This document shows, one piece after another, positions 16,002 through 23,896 of a DNA stretch of 52,595 nt. The number at the start of each line of letters is the position of its first letter. Positions within the stretch are counted from its first letter, which is position 1. The stretch comes from Oscillospiraceae bacterium (GTDB lineage Bacteria; Bacillota; Clostridia; Oscillospirales; Oscillospiraceae). The notes beneath the pieces were generated by a model. It searched no databases and was not told the origin of the DNA. It worked only from the letters and a program-made list of their open reading frames with translations. The stretch covers positions 1-52,595 of the forward strand of contig JAFRQP010000042.1 in the NCBI GenBank assembly GCA_017428565.1, read 5' to 3'. A program made the translations under genes and the position numbers.

Positions 16002-17449
16002 ACTACCGTATGATCGCCCGCGTCCTGGGCTACATTTTGCTGATCTACGCGGCGCTGATGCTGCTGCCGCTGATCGCAGGCCTCTTCTACGGGGAGCGCG
16101 GCCTGAACTTTCTCGCCGCCATGGGCGTGACGGCCGGTCTGGGCGGCCTGCTGCTGATCCCCAAGCCCGCCTCCAACTCCCTGGTGGCACGGGACGGCTT
16201 TGTGATCGTGGGCATCGGCTGGATCGCCATCTCCCTGCTGGGCGCGCTGCCCTTCGTGTTCTCCGGCAGCATCCCCCGCTATGTGGACGCCGTGTTCGAG
16301 ACCGCCTCCGGCCTGACCACCACCGGCGCCACCGTGGTGACGGACATCGCCGGCATGACCGCCCATCACCGGGGCGACATGTTCTGGCGCCTGTTCAACC
16401 ACTGGATCGGCGGCATGGGCGTGCTGGTGTTTTTGATGGCGGTGCTGCCCATGAGCGGGGAGCACTCCATGCACATCATGCGGGCGGAGGTGCCCGGCCC
16501 CGTGGTGGGCAAGCTGGTGCCCCGGGCCAGGAAGACCGCCCGGGTGCTCTATCTGATCTACATCGGCCTGACCCTGGCGGAGACTCTGCTGCTGGTCTGC
16601 GGCGGCATGAGCTTCTATGACGCGCTGCTGCACGCCTGCTCCACCGCCGGCACCGGCGGCTTCTCCACCCATCCCGAAAGCATCGGCGGCTTCGGCAGCG
16701 CCTATATCGAATCGGTGGTCACCGTGTTCATGTTCCTCTTCGGCGTGAACTTCAACCTCTATTTCCTGATCTTCATCGGGCACTGGAAGGAGGCGCTGAA
16801 AAGCGAGGAGCTGCACTGGTATCTGGGCATCATCTTCGGCAGCGTCCTGCTGCTGAGTCTCGGGATCTACAAGATCTACGGCAGCCTGGGCGAGACGCTG
16901 CACCAGGCCTTCTTCAACGTGGGCACCCTGATGAGCACCACCGGCTTCGGCACCGTGGACTTCACAGAGACCTGGCCGGAGTACGGCAAGTGGATCCTCA
17001 TGCTGCTGATGCTCTGCGGCGCCTGCGCGGGCAGCACCGGCGGCGGCATCAAGGTCTCCCGCCTGATCATCCTCTGCAAGAGCGGGCGGGCGGAGCTGCG
17101 GCAGATGATCCGGCCGCGCAGCGTGCTGCGCGTGGAGATGGACGGCAAGCGGGTGGAGCGCAGCACCGTCAAGGCCGCCACCACCTTCTTCGCGATCTAC
17201 ATGGCCCTGCTGCTGCTCTTCTCCTTCCTGGTGAGCCTGGACGGGGTGGATATCGCCACCAGCTTCACCGCGGCGCTGAGCTGTCTTTCGAACATCGGCC
17301 CCGGCATGACCCGGGCCATCGGCCCCGCGGGCAGCTTCGCCTTCTTCTCCGACGGGACCAAGCTCCTGCTGAGCCTGGCCATGCTGATGGGCAGACTGGA
17401 GATCTACCCCATCCTGGTGCTGCTCAGCCCCCGCACCTGGAAGCGATGA
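15998..17449 (+). CDS. trkH: Trk potassium uptake channel subunit TrkH
   Basis: 483 residues, integral membrane. The four pore loops with selectivity-filter glycines are visible: GLTTTGATV, CSTAGTGGFST, MSTTGFGTVDF and LSNIGPGM. An additional N-terminal helix pair precedes the first pore unit, as in TrkH/TrkG rather than KtrB. It forms the K+ path gated by TrkA encoded directly upstream. Both ends use ATGA overlaps (with trkA and with the helix-hairpin-helix gene). Confidence 0.95.
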   Translation: MNYRMIARVLGYILLIYAALMLLPLIAGLFYGERGLNFLAAMGVTAGLGGLLLIPKPASNSLVARDGFVIVGIGWIAISLLGALPFVFSGSIPRYVDAVFETASGLTTTGATVVTDIAGMTAHHRGDMFWRLFNHWIGGMGVLVFLMAVLPMSGEHSMHIMRAEVPGPVVGKLVPRARKTARVLYLIYIGLTLAETLLLVCGGMSFYDALLHACSTAGTGGFSTHPESIGGFGSAYIESVVTVFMFLFGVNFNLYFLIFIGHWKEALKSEELHWYLGIIFGSVLLLSLGIYKIYGSLGETLHQAFFNVGTLMSTTGFGTVDFTETWPEYGKWILMLLMLCGACAGSTGGGIKVSRLIILCKSGRAELRQMIRPRSVLRVEMDGKRVERSTVKAATTFFAIYMALLLLFSFLVSLDGVDIATSFTAALSCLSNIGPGMTRAIGPAGSFAFFSDGTKLLLSLAMLMGRLEIYPILVLLSPRTWKR

Positions 17450-17850
17450 GCGGGCGCAAGCGCCTTTCCGGCCGGGCGGCTTTGGGCTGGATGGCGGGGC
17501 TGTGCCTGCTGTTTTCGGCGGCGCTGCTGCTCTTCGGCAACGGCGCGCTGCGGGAAGAGCTGGCGCCGGAGGCCTCTGTCGCCCCGGAGCGGACGCTGCA
17601 GGGCGGAAACGACCCGGCGCAGACGGCGCTGGAGCTGCTGCCGGAGGAAAAGCTGGATCTGAACAGCGCCACGTCGGAGGAGCTGCAGAAGCTCCCCGGG
17701 ATCGGGGAGACCCTGTCCCGGGCCATTGTGGACTATCGGGAGGAGCACGGCCCCTTCCGGAGCGTGGAGGAGCTGCTGCAGGTGCCCGGCATCGGCGAAA
17801 AGCACCTGGATGAGATCCGGGGCCTGGTCACGGTGGGAAACGGATACTGA
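17446..17850 (+). CDS. ComEA-like helix-hairpin-helix protein, membrane anchored
   Basis: 134 residues. One N-terminal membrane helix (about 9-30), an Ala/Pro/Glu-rich spacer, and a C-terminal pair of helix-hairpin-helix motifs: LDLNSATSEELQKLPGIGETLSRAIVDYR, then FRSVEELLQVPGIGEKHLDEIR (each given in part). This is the layout of ComEA, the surface DNA receptor of competence, but without the SLBB domain usual in Firmicutes ComEA. The ATG overlaps the trkH stop (ATGA), so it is the third gene of the Trk operon. Whether it binds DNA outside the cell is inferred. Confidence 0.8.
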   Translation: MSGRKRLSGRAALGWMAGLCLLFSAALLLFGNGALREELAPEASVAPERTLQGGNDPAQTALELLPEEKLDLNSATSEELQKLPGIGETLSRAIVDYREEHGPFRSVEELLQVPGIGEKHLDEIRGLVTVGNGY

Positions 17851-17910
17851 TATCCAATAGAAATCCGTATGAGGCGGCGCTGCCCCGGGCAAAGCAGTCA
17901 AAATCGCACA

Positions 17911-17966
17911 AAAAGACCCGTACCGGGCAAGGAATCCCTTGGTTCCGCCCGGTACGGGTCTTTTTT
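17911..17966. terminator. Bidirectional terminator between the Trk and Ktr operons
   Basis: Stem AAAAGACCCGTACCGGGC (17911-17928) pairs with GCCCGGTACGGGTCTTTT (17947-17964), with A and T runs on both sides and a small inner GGAA/TTCC stem. It serves the plus-strand Trk operon and the minus-strand ktrBA operon. Confidence 0.93.
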
Positions 17967-17971
17967 CGCGC

Positions 17972-18613
17972 TCAAAACTGACTCAGGTGCTTCTTTTCCA
18001 GGACCACCAGCAGGGTGGCCTTCTTCCGGATGGGAGAGTGGGCATCCAGATAGCTCCAGCTCTGTCCCGGCTCCTTCATGGCGATGACGTTGATGCCCCG
18101 CTTCTGCCGCAGGTCCAGCTCCAGCAGGGTCTTCCCGATCCACTTCTCGTCCGGGACCATCTCGATCATGCAGAGGTTCTCCCCCACGTCGAACAAGTCC
18201 AGGATCGTGGGCGAGGCCAGGGCCCGGGCCGTGCGCATGCCGCTCTCCGCCTCCGGGTTGATCACCTGGTCCGCGCCGACCTTTTTCAGGATCGTGCCCA
18301 TCTGGGTGGAGAGGGCCTTGGCCATGACGAAGGGCACGCCCTGGTTCTTCGCCTCCAGCACGCACATGACGCTGGGCGCCAGAGAGGTGCCCATGCAGAC
18401 CACGACCATGTCCATATGCTTCAGATCCAGGGCCTGGATCTCTTCCTCGTTTTCCAGATTGGCACAGACGGCCACCGTGGACTTGGAGGAAAACTCCCGG
18501 ATCCGCTCCGGGTCCCGGTCCACGACCATCAGATCCATGCCCAGGGAATACAGGCTTTCCGCGAGACTGCTGCCGAATTTGCCCAGTCCCAGTACTGCGA
18601 TCGATCTGCTCAT
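17972..18613 (-). CDS. ktrA: Ktr potassium uptake regulatory subunit KtrA
   Basis: 213 residues, a single RCK unit: nucleotide site VLGLGKFGSSLAESL near 7-21 (GxGxxG), acidic strand end VVDRDPERI, and a C-terminal TrkA-C domain from about 135. The size and the single RCK match KtrA/KtrC rather than the double TrkA encoded nearby. It lies 12 bases after ktrB. It forms the cytoplasmic octameric gating ring of a Na+-linked K+ transporter. KtrA/KtrC proteins in Firmicutes are often c-di-AMP receptors; that was not tested by sequence here. Confidence 0.93.
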   Translation of the reverse strand: MSRSIAVLGLGKFGSSLAESLYSLGMDLMVVDRDPERIREFSSKSTVAVCANLENEEEIQALDLKHMDMVVVCMGTSLAPSVMCVLEAKNQGVPFVMAKALSTQMGTILKKVGADQVINPEAESGMRTARALASPTILDLFDVGENLCMIEMVPDEKWIGKTLLELDLRQKRGINVIAMKEPGQSWSYLDAHSPIRKKATLLVVLEKKHLSQF

Positions 18614-18625
18614 ATCCTATCCTTC

Positions 18626-20038
18626 CTATCCCACATAAAACTTGCCTTCACCGTATGTCACGCTGTTTCTCCCCGGCTTTGGCCGCGCCAGGAACAGCGC
18701 CATGGAAATGGGGCCGATGCGCCCCAGGTACATGGTCGCGATAATGACGATACGCCCCGCCGTGCCGAGGGAGGCCGTCAGCCCCCGGGAGAGGCCCACG
18801 GTGGCGACGGCGCTGATCGCCTCAAACAGCCCGTCCATCATGGAGACCGGCTCAAAGGCCAGCAGCAGCAGCGCGGAGACGAACAGCGTGAAGAAGCTGA
18901 TCATCACGATGGCCGCGGCCTTCTGCATCAGCTCGTCGGAGATCTTCCGGCGGAAGAGGGTGGTGTCCTTCCGGGCGCGGGCGTAGGAGAGGGCGTTGGC
19001 GAAGACCAGGAACATGGTGACGGTCTTGACGCCGCCCGCCGTCCCGATGGGCGAGCCGCCGATAAACATCCACAAATAGCCCACCAGGCAGGAAAACGCG
19101 CCCAGCTTCTCCTGGGGCACGGCATAAAAGCCCGCCGTTCGGAAGGTCACGGACTGGAACAGGCTGTTCAGCACCTGATCGCCGGGGCTCATGGCGCCCA
19201 GGGTGTCCGGATTCCGGTACTCCGCCAGGAAAATCAGCAGGGCTCCCAGGAGGATCAGCCCCAGGGTCAGCCGCAGCACCAGGCGGCTGTGCTCCCCCAG
19301 ACGCCGGACGGCCTGCCGGGGCGAGTAGCGGAAGCGGATCCCGTCCCGCAGGCAGCGGCCCACGTCAAACCAGACGATGTAGCCCAGGCCGCCCAGGACG
19401 ATCAGCGCCATGGTGACGCCCAGCACCAGCGGAGAGCCGGCGTAGCCGTGCAGGCTGTCCGGCCCGATGATGTCGATCCCGGCGTTGCAAAAGGCGGAAA
19501 TGGAGGTGAACAGGGAGACCCAGATCCCCTTCCCCACGCCGAAGCGGGGCACGAAGGCAAAGCAATACAGCAGCGCGCCCAGCCCCTCCACCAGCAGGGT
19601 CCATTTGAAGATCCTGGCCAGGAAGGACATCAGGCCCAGGCGGCTGTCCAGATTCAGCGCGTCCAGCAGCAGGGTCCTGCTCCGCAGGGAGAAGCGCCGG
19701 CGCAGAAAGAGCATCACCATGGAGACGGCGGTGACGATCCCCAGGCCGCCCAGCTGGATCAGGATCAGGATGACGATCTGCCCGAAGAGGCTCCAGTGGG
19801 CGTAGGTGTCCACCACCACCAGGCCCGTCACACAGACGGAGGTGGTGGAGGTGAAGAGCGCGGTGAGAAAGTCCGTCTCCGCCCCCTCCGCCGTGGCGGC
19901 GGGGAGCAGGAGCAGCAGCGTGCCCACGGCGATGGCCAGCAGGAAGCTGAGGGGGATGACATGGGCGGGAGAAAGGCGGAAGGCGCCCCGGGAAGGCATC
20001 AGCCCCTCCGGCTGGCTTCGCTCGCTGATGGGTCTCAC
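18626..20038 (-). CDS. ktrB: Ktr potassium uptake channel subunit KtrB
   Basis: 470 residues from a GTG start at 20038, chosen because GGGGAGGGGAGA precedes it and because an upstream in-frame ATG at 20092 overlaps the -10 box. Pore loops include FTSTTSVCVTGL, SISAFCNAGID, SVTFRTAGFYAV and ISAVATVGLSRG. It has the eight-helix KtrB/TrkH fold and the C-terminal KFYVG tail. A further in-frame ATG at residue 14 of this version (MPSRG) is possible. Transcribed first, with ktrA next. Confidence 0.92.
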   Translation of the reverse strand: MRPISERSQPEGLMPSRGAFRLSPAHVIPLSFLLAIAVGTLLLLLPAATAEGAETDFLTALFTSTTSVCVTGLVVVDTYAHWSLFGQIVILILIQLGGLGIVTAVSMVMLFLRRRFSLRSRTLLLDALNLDSRLGLMSFLARIFKWTLLVEGLGALLYCFAFVPRFGVGKGIWVSLFTSISAFCNAGIDIIGPDSLHGYAGSPLVLGVTMALIVLGGLGYIVWFDVGRCLRDGIRFRYSPRQAVRRLGEHSRLVLRLTLGLILLGALLIFLAEYRNPDTLGAMSPGDQVLNSLFQSVTFRTAGFYAVPQEKLGAFSCLVGYLWMFIGGSPIGTAGGVKTVTMFLVFANALSYARARKDTTLFRRKISDELMQKAAAIVMISFFTLFVSALLLLAFEPVSMMDGLFEAISAVATVGLSRGLTASLGTAGRIVIIATMYLGRIGPISMALFLARPKPGRNSVTYGEGKFYVG

Positions 20039-20092
20039 GGTCTCTCCCCTCCCCCGCGCGGCGCCGTGCGCCGCAGTCCTTTGCATACGCAT

Positions 20093-20121
20093 ATTGTATT
20101 TTACTTGCGAAAGGATGTCAA
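20093..20121 (-). promoter_or_regulatory. ktrBA promoter
   Basis: Minus strand TTGACA (20121-20116), 17-bp spacer, TACAAT (20098-20093). It predicts a start near 20086, so translation must begin downstream of the ATG at 20092, in agreement with the GTG at 20038. No ydaO-type c-di-AMP riboswitch was recognised in the short leader. Confidence 0.88.
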
Positions 20122-20208
20122 GAGCGCAGATGCTCCGTCCCGCCCGAAAGAGGGGCGGCCGCCGCGCCGCTTGCGCCCGAAAAAGGTGGAAAAATCGCGG
20201 AATACATC

Positions 20209-20237
20209 TTTTGTTGTTTCATCCATTATGGTATACT
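20209..20237 (+). promoter_or_regulatory. Promoter of the glycosyltransferase gene at 20345
   Basis: TATACT (20232-20237) preceded at 17 bp by a weak -35 TTTTGT (20209-20214). The leader is about 100 bases. The rest of the 20122-20344 gap shows only GC-rich sequence without a recognised feature. Confidence 0.5.
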
Positions 20238-20344
20238 GGATAAGATTGGAGGCGTGCGGACGCGCCGCCGGCCCGCGGCATCCGAGGAAGACGCGGAGAT
20301 GAGGTCCGGGACCTTGTCGCAGCAGAGAAAGGACGGAGAAAAAC

Positions 20345-21307
20345 ATGCCGGATGAGAATATCAAAATCAGCGTGCTGGTGCCGGTTTACAATGTGGCGCG
20401 CTTTTTGCCCCGGTGTCTGGACAGTCTTGCCGCCCAAAGCCTGCGGGACATCGAGATCCTGCTGATCGACGACGGCTCCACCGACGACAGCGCCGCCATC
20501 TGCGCCGACTATGTGGCCCGGGACGGGCGCTTTCGTCTGCTCCGCCAGGAGAACCGGGGTCTTTCCGCCGTGCGGAACCGGCATCTGGAGGAGGCCCGGG
20601 GCGAGTATCTGCTGTTCGTGGATTCGGACGACTGGGTGGCGCCGGACTTTTGCGAAGCCCCTTGGCGCTGCGCCCGGGCGCAGGATGCGGATCTGGTGCT
20701 GTTCGGTTTCCGGCACGTGACGGAGGAGGGAGAGCCTCTGCCTCTCAAGGGCAGCCTGCCCCAGGGGCCGATCGACCGGGAGACCGCCCTGCGGCTGCTG
20801 CTTACCGGTCCCTCCTTCTCTTACGTCTGGAACAAGCTTTGGAAAAAGAGCCTGTTCCACGGTCTCCGCTTCCCGGAGGGCAGAATGTACGAGGATGTGG
20901 CCGTCACCTACCTCTCTGTCCTGCGGGCGGAGCGGATCGTCTCTCTGCCCCAGGTGCTGTATTATTACAGAAAGCGGAAAGGCAGCGCCGTCTCCCTGCG
21001 CACGGACAAGGCGATGGAGGACTATTCTGTGATGTACGGCGGGCGCTACCACGGGCTGAAGGAGCTGGGCTGCGGCAGCCCCGCCCTGGAAACGCACTGG
21101 GCCGAGGCCTGCCTGACCTATGCCAAGCGCAGAGCGAAGGACCCGGCGGACCCCTTCTCCCTGGAGTGCCGGAAGGCCCTGCGGGAGATGAAGCGGATCC
21201 CCGGGGGGATCCGTCGGAGGCGCCGTATGCAGATCCTCCTGCTGCGCGTCTGCCCGCCGCTGTTCGAGCTGGGCTGCCGCCTGCGCGGAACCAGGAAAAA
21301 GCAATAA
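20345..21307 (+). CDS. Family 2 glycosyltransferase
   Basis: 320 residues, SD AAAGGACGGAG. GT-A motifs: ISVLVPVYNVARFLPRCLDSL near 8-28 (in part), DDGSTDD at 42-48, and D93-S-D95-D96. The C-terminal third is basic (RRRRMQ) and has a short hydrophobic stretch, but no clear membrane helix. It resembles EpsJ/WaaB-type enzymes that extend surface polysaccharides. It is monocistronic between ktrB (divergent) and the coat genes (convergent). The sugar is unknown. Confidence 0.88.
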   Translation: MPDENIKISVLVPVYNVARFLPRCLDSLAAQSLRDIEILLIDDGSTDDSAAICADYVARDGRFRLLRQENRGLSAVRNRHLEEARGEYLLFVDSDDWVAPDFCEAPWRCARAQDADLVLFGFRHVTEEGEPLPLKGSLPQGPIDRETALRLLLTGPSFSYVWNKLWKKSLFHGLRFPEGRMYEDVAVTYLSVLRAERIVSLPQVLYYYRKRKGSAVSLRTDKAMEDYSVMYGGRYHGLKELGCGSPALETHWAEACLTYAKRRAKDPADPFSLECRKALREMKRIPGGIRRRRRMQILLLRVCPPLFELGCRLRGTRKKQ

Positions 21308-21312
21308 AATAA

Positions 21313-21332
21313 CACCCCCCTGACGGGGGGTG
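21313..21332 (-). terminator. Terminator between the glycosyltransferase and spore-coat genes
   Basis: Perfect 8-bp stem CACCCCCC / GGGGGGTG with a TGAC loop. On the minus strand it is followed by TTATTTTATT, so it ends the coat-gene transcript; it may also slow the plus-strand transcript. Confidence 0.8.
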
Positions 21333-21335
21333 CGC

Positions 21336-21584
21336 TCAGTTCTGGGCGGCGTACTGCTGCCGGACCTGCTGGATCTTCTGGGGCTCGGCCTGCTGGGTCG
21401 GGTACCAGCCCCGGCTCTGCATGGCGGAGTAAATGCCGTTCTGCATGCAAATGGCGTCGTTCAGCGCGGTACTGAAGGCGTCATGCACCTTGGGCGTGGC
21501 GGATTCCACGGAGCCGTGCAGAAACAGGTCGCAGACGCCCTTGGTGGTGAGCAGGATGCCCTCCATGATCTCCTTGTCGTTCAT
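21336..21584 (-). CDS. CotF-like spore coat protein
   Basis: 82 residues from the ATG at 21584 (SD AAGGAG). The pattern NDKEIMEGILLTTKGVCDLF and TALNDAICMQNGIYSAMQ (given in parts), ending in a Gln-rich tail, is that of the small CotF-domain coat proteins of spore-forming Firmicutes, ferritin-like helical bundles. It is the second gene of a pair; its SD is within the end of the 57-residue gene. Expression is expected late in sporulation in the mother cell (family knowledge). Confidence 0.82.
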   Translation of the reverse strand: MNDKEIMEGILLTTKGVCDLFLHGSVESATPKVHDAFSTALNDAICMQNGIYSAMQSRGWYPTQQAEPQKIQQVRQQYAAQN

Positions 21585-21595
21585 CTTCTTCTCCT

Positions 21596-21769
21596 TCACA
21601 CCAGATTGTAAAAGCGGTTGAACAGGGCCTGGTTGCTGCTGGCCAGCTGCTCGGCCTGACTGCGCAGAGCCGGGTCTGTCAGCTGCCGGGCGGCGTCGCG
21701 GCACTGGGTGCACAGATATTGGGCGTGGCCCAGCGCGTCTTCGATATAGAGCAGTTCTTTGGGACTCAT
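21596..21769 (-). CDS. Small spore-coat-associated protein, 57 residues
   Basis: Too short for most gene finders. Starts MSPKELLYIEDALGH after a textbook GAGGTGATGAAAC site and ends FNRFYNLV. The MSPKEL-YIEDALGH opening is shared with small coat-associated helical proteins that accompany CotF-like genes in Clostridia. It contains C20-T-Q-C23. It is the first gene of a two-gene unit with the CotF-like gene 11 bases downstream. A coat role is inferred from that pairing. Confidence 0.78.
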   Translation of the reverse strand: MSPKELLYIEDALGHAQYLCTQCRDAARQLTDPALRSQAEQLASSNQALFNRFYNLV

Positions 21770-21906
21770 GTTTCATCACCTCGCTTTCAGTATGCCCCGC
21801 AGACCCCGTTTTTCTCCATGAAAAAGCTGGAAAAATCGCCGCAGGCTCTTCCCGCGGGCGGAGATTTGTGTTAAAATCAAAAAAACGAGGGACGGAGGAA
21901 CGGAAA

Positions 21907-22188
21907 ATGATGATTGCGATCGGCGTGCTGGCGGGTCTTGTCTGGGGCGCGCTCTGCGGTCTGGCCAATGCCATGATCATGAAAAAGGCCGTTGAAAAAA
22001 ACAACAGCAGCCTGGTGCTGGGAGCCAATGTCCTGCGCATGGGGGTGGACCTGCTGGCGCTGCTGGCGGTGTTCCTGCTGCGCGGCGCGCTGCCCTTCCC
22101 CTATGAGGCGACCCTGGTGGGAACGGCGGTGGCCCTGTCCATCGTGACCATCATTTTCGCCTTCCGCTTCGGAAAAAAGATGAAATAG
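21907..22188 (+). CDS. Small three-helix membrane protein, possibly ATP synthase I-like
   Basis: 93 residues with three membrane helices (about 3-24, 41-60, 66-87) and a basic end FGKKMK. The GLANAMIMKKAVEKN turn between helices 1 and 2 resembles the ATP synthase subunit I (AtpI) family, but no atp genes are near, so this is only a suggestion. The ATG at 21907, with GGACGGAGG upstream, is preferred over a GTG at 21868, which lacks a ribosome site. A second Met follows directly. A TTAAAAT near 21871 could be its -10. Confidence 0.65.
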   Translation: MMIAIGVLAGLVWGALCGLANAMIMKKAVEKNNSSLVLGANVLRMGVDLLALLAVFLLRGALPFPYEATLVGTAVALSIVTIIFAFRFGKKMK

Positions 22189-22210
22189 CGCGCGTTTCCG
22201 CAAAAAGATC

Positions 22211-22252
22211 GCCGGCGCGGCCCTTTCGGCCGCGCCGGCTTTGTGTTTTTTT
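22211..22252 (+). terminator. Terminator after the small membrane protein
   Basis: Stem GCCGGCGCGGCC / GGCCGCGCCGGC (22211-22222 with 22228-22239), then TTTGTGTTTTTTT. On the other strand the stem is followed by GATCTTTTT, so it can also end the convergent XRE gene. Confidence 0.92.
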
Positions 22253-22261
22253 CTTTTCGGA

Positions 22262-23278
22262 TCACTGCAGCTTTTGGATGGCGCGCTCCACGGCGTCCCG
22301 CTCCTCGCCGCTGACGATGCCCCAGTCCTCCCGCATCAGGCGCAGCTGCTCCCGGTAGGCGGCGATGGCGCCGGCCTTGTCGCCCCGGATCTCGCAGATG
22401 TGAGCGATGCACATGGCGCTGTCGGTGAACTTGGGGGCGGGCTGCAGCTCCTGGCCCTTGCGGTACCAGTCGATGGCCCGGTCGTATTCCTGGCGCTGGG
22501 TGTAGATGTCGCCCAGGGTGGAGGCGCAGCACCACTCTGTCTCCGCCATGCCCTCCAGCGCCTGCAGCTGCTTTTCCGCCTCGGCCTGCTCTCCCGCCGC
22601 CTGGGCGATGAGAAAGCGGTACATGGGGCTGCGGAAGCTGTGGTCGAGCGCGCTGAACTTCTCCAGCCATTCCCGGGCCTCAGCGATACGCCGGTCGTCA
22701 ATCAGGTTATCCAGCAGCCACATGAGAGCCGCGCGGTTTTCCGGGTTGCGGTGGCAGTAATCGCCGAGCCAGGCGATCAGCGCGTGGTGGTTGCGGATGT
22801 TCCAATCGGGGATGTAGCTGCCCCAGGCGTTGCAGAGCTCGCTGACGGCGTCCCGGTCGCCGCCGGTCTTCTCCACGGCGATCTTCCCGTGCTCCACGGC
22901 AAGCAGGCGGTACTGCTCGGCCTGGTTGTTGTAGAGTTTGGTCAGCAGCAGCTCGGCCTGCCCCTGGTGGGCCGGATTTTCGGCAAAGGCCCGGAGCTGC
23001 TGCTCCAGCTGCCGCTGCTCGGCCTCGGGGAAGAGCCCCCGGTCGTAGATGCGGTTCTCGATGCGCTCCATCTGCTGCTCCGGGCTCATGGCGAAGAGCT
23101 GGTCGATGCTGACGCCGAAGAACACGGCGATCTCCGGCAGCAGCTGCACGTCGGGGATGCTGTTGCCGCACTCCCATTTGCTGACGGTCTGGGCGGTCAC
23201 GTTCAGGGCCGCGGCCAGGGCCTCCTGGGTGATGCCGCGGTCATTCCGAAGGCGGCGGATCTCTTTTCCCATTTCCAT
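22262..23278 (-). CDS. XRE-family regulator with C-terminal helical (TPR-like) domain
   Basis: 338 residues, SD AGGAGG eight bases before the ATG. The N-terminal helix-turn-helix (about 5-60) has IRRLRNDRGITQEALAAAL and VTAQTVSKWECGNSIPD (in parts). It is followed by ~270 residues of paired helices with Ala/Glu/Leu spacing and late TPR signatures (DRAIDWYRKGQELQP, AIAAYREQLRLM). This architecture is frequent in Clostridia and often senses a peptide or metabolic signal. The target is unknown and no operon partner is present. Confidence 0.85.
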   Translation of the reverse strand: MEMGKEIRRLRNDRGITQEALAAALNVTAQTVSKWECGNSIPDVQLLPEIAVFFGVSIDQLFAMSPEQQMERIENRIYDRGLFPEAEQRQLEQQLRAFAENPAHQGQAELLLTKLYNNQAEQYRLLAVEHGKIAVEKTGGDRDAVSELCNAWGSYIPDWNIRNHHALIAWLGDYCHRNPENRAALMWLLDNLIDDRRIAEAREWLEKFSALDHSFRSPMYRFLIAQAAGEQAEAEKQLQALEGMAETEWCCASTLGDIYTQRQEYDRAIDWYRKGQELQPAPKFTDSAMCIAHICEIRGDKAGAIAAYREQLRLMREDWGIVSGEERDAVERAIQKLQ

Positions 23279-23386
23279 GTTGTCGTCCTCCTGTTTTGTT
23301 TGTTGTGGCCTCAGCATAGCACCCCAAAACGGGAAAAACCAGCGACTCCCTCGGGAGCCGACTCGCGCCGCAGTTGAGTGAGAACC

Positions 23387-23427
23387 GGAAAAAGCGCCTC
23401 GAAGGAGACACTTCGGAGGCGCTTTTT
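23387..23427 (-). terminator. Terminator of the yfmF-to-gtrA operon
   Basis: Stem AAAAAGCGCCTC / GAGGCGCTTTTT extended by GAAG/CTTC, with T runs on both strands. It starts just past the gtrA stop codon. It also faces nothing on the plus strand, since the preceding gene is on minus. Confidence 0.9.
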
Positions 23428-23428
23428 G

Positions 23429-23896
23429 TTATTCCTCGGTTTCGGCGGGGCTTTCCTCGCCGTCCTTTTTCTTGCGGAAGATCAGGAACTTGGAGATGAC
23501 ATAGTTGCCGATGATCACCACCACGGCCACCAGGACCGTGGCGATGTGGTATTCCACGTTCAGCCCGTTGGTCAGCAGCAGGTTCAGCACCAAGCTCAGC
23601 CCCCAGGTGCCCAGGCGGGAGACGAAGAAGCCCCCGAACTCCTCCAGGATCCTGGGATTTTTGCTCTGAAAGACCCAGCGGCGGTTGGGGTAGTAGGCGA
23701 AGAGGATGCCGGACAGGTTCTCCACCACGTTCAGCACCGTGGTCTGGCCCACCGAGGGATGGGCGACGCCGGGGTAGAAGATCGCGCCCCAGAGGAACTT
23801 GCAGCCCCAGGACACCAGGGTGGTCATGCCGCCCACGATGAGGTACACCAGGATCTCCCGGTGCTTGACGCAGAGCGCCTTGATTTTTTCGATCAT
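23429..23896 (-). CDS. GtrA-family membrane protein (polyprenyl-linked sugar flippase)
   Basis: 155 residues with four membrane helices and the family features VYLIVGGMTTLVSWG near the start and YYPNRRWVFQSK in the first loop. GtrA/GtcA proteins are thought to move undecaprenyl-phosphate sugars across the membrane. It overlaps the upstream GT2 gene as ATGA, the classic GtrB-GtrA pairing. The charged end (RKKKDGEESPAETEE) is cytoplasmic. Last gene of a seven-gene operon. Confidence 0.9.
   Translation of the reverse strand: MIEKIKALCVKHREILVYLIVGGMTTLVSWGCKFLWGAIFYPGVAHPSVGQTTVLNVVENLSGILFAYYPNRRWVFQSKNPRILEEFGGFFVSRLGTWGLSLVLNLLLTNGLNVEYHIATVLVAVVVIIGNYVISKFLIFRKKKDGEESPAETEE

Noticed and set aside
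20039-20092. ktrB start at the ATG at 20092
   Set aside because: It coincides with the -10 box and predicted transcript start; the GTG at 20038 has a strong ribosome site.
17939-20302. 787-codon plus-strand frame over ktrA-ktrB
   Set aside because: It crosses the terminator, both ktr genes and their promoter; the translation is Gln/His/Asp-rich shadow sequence.
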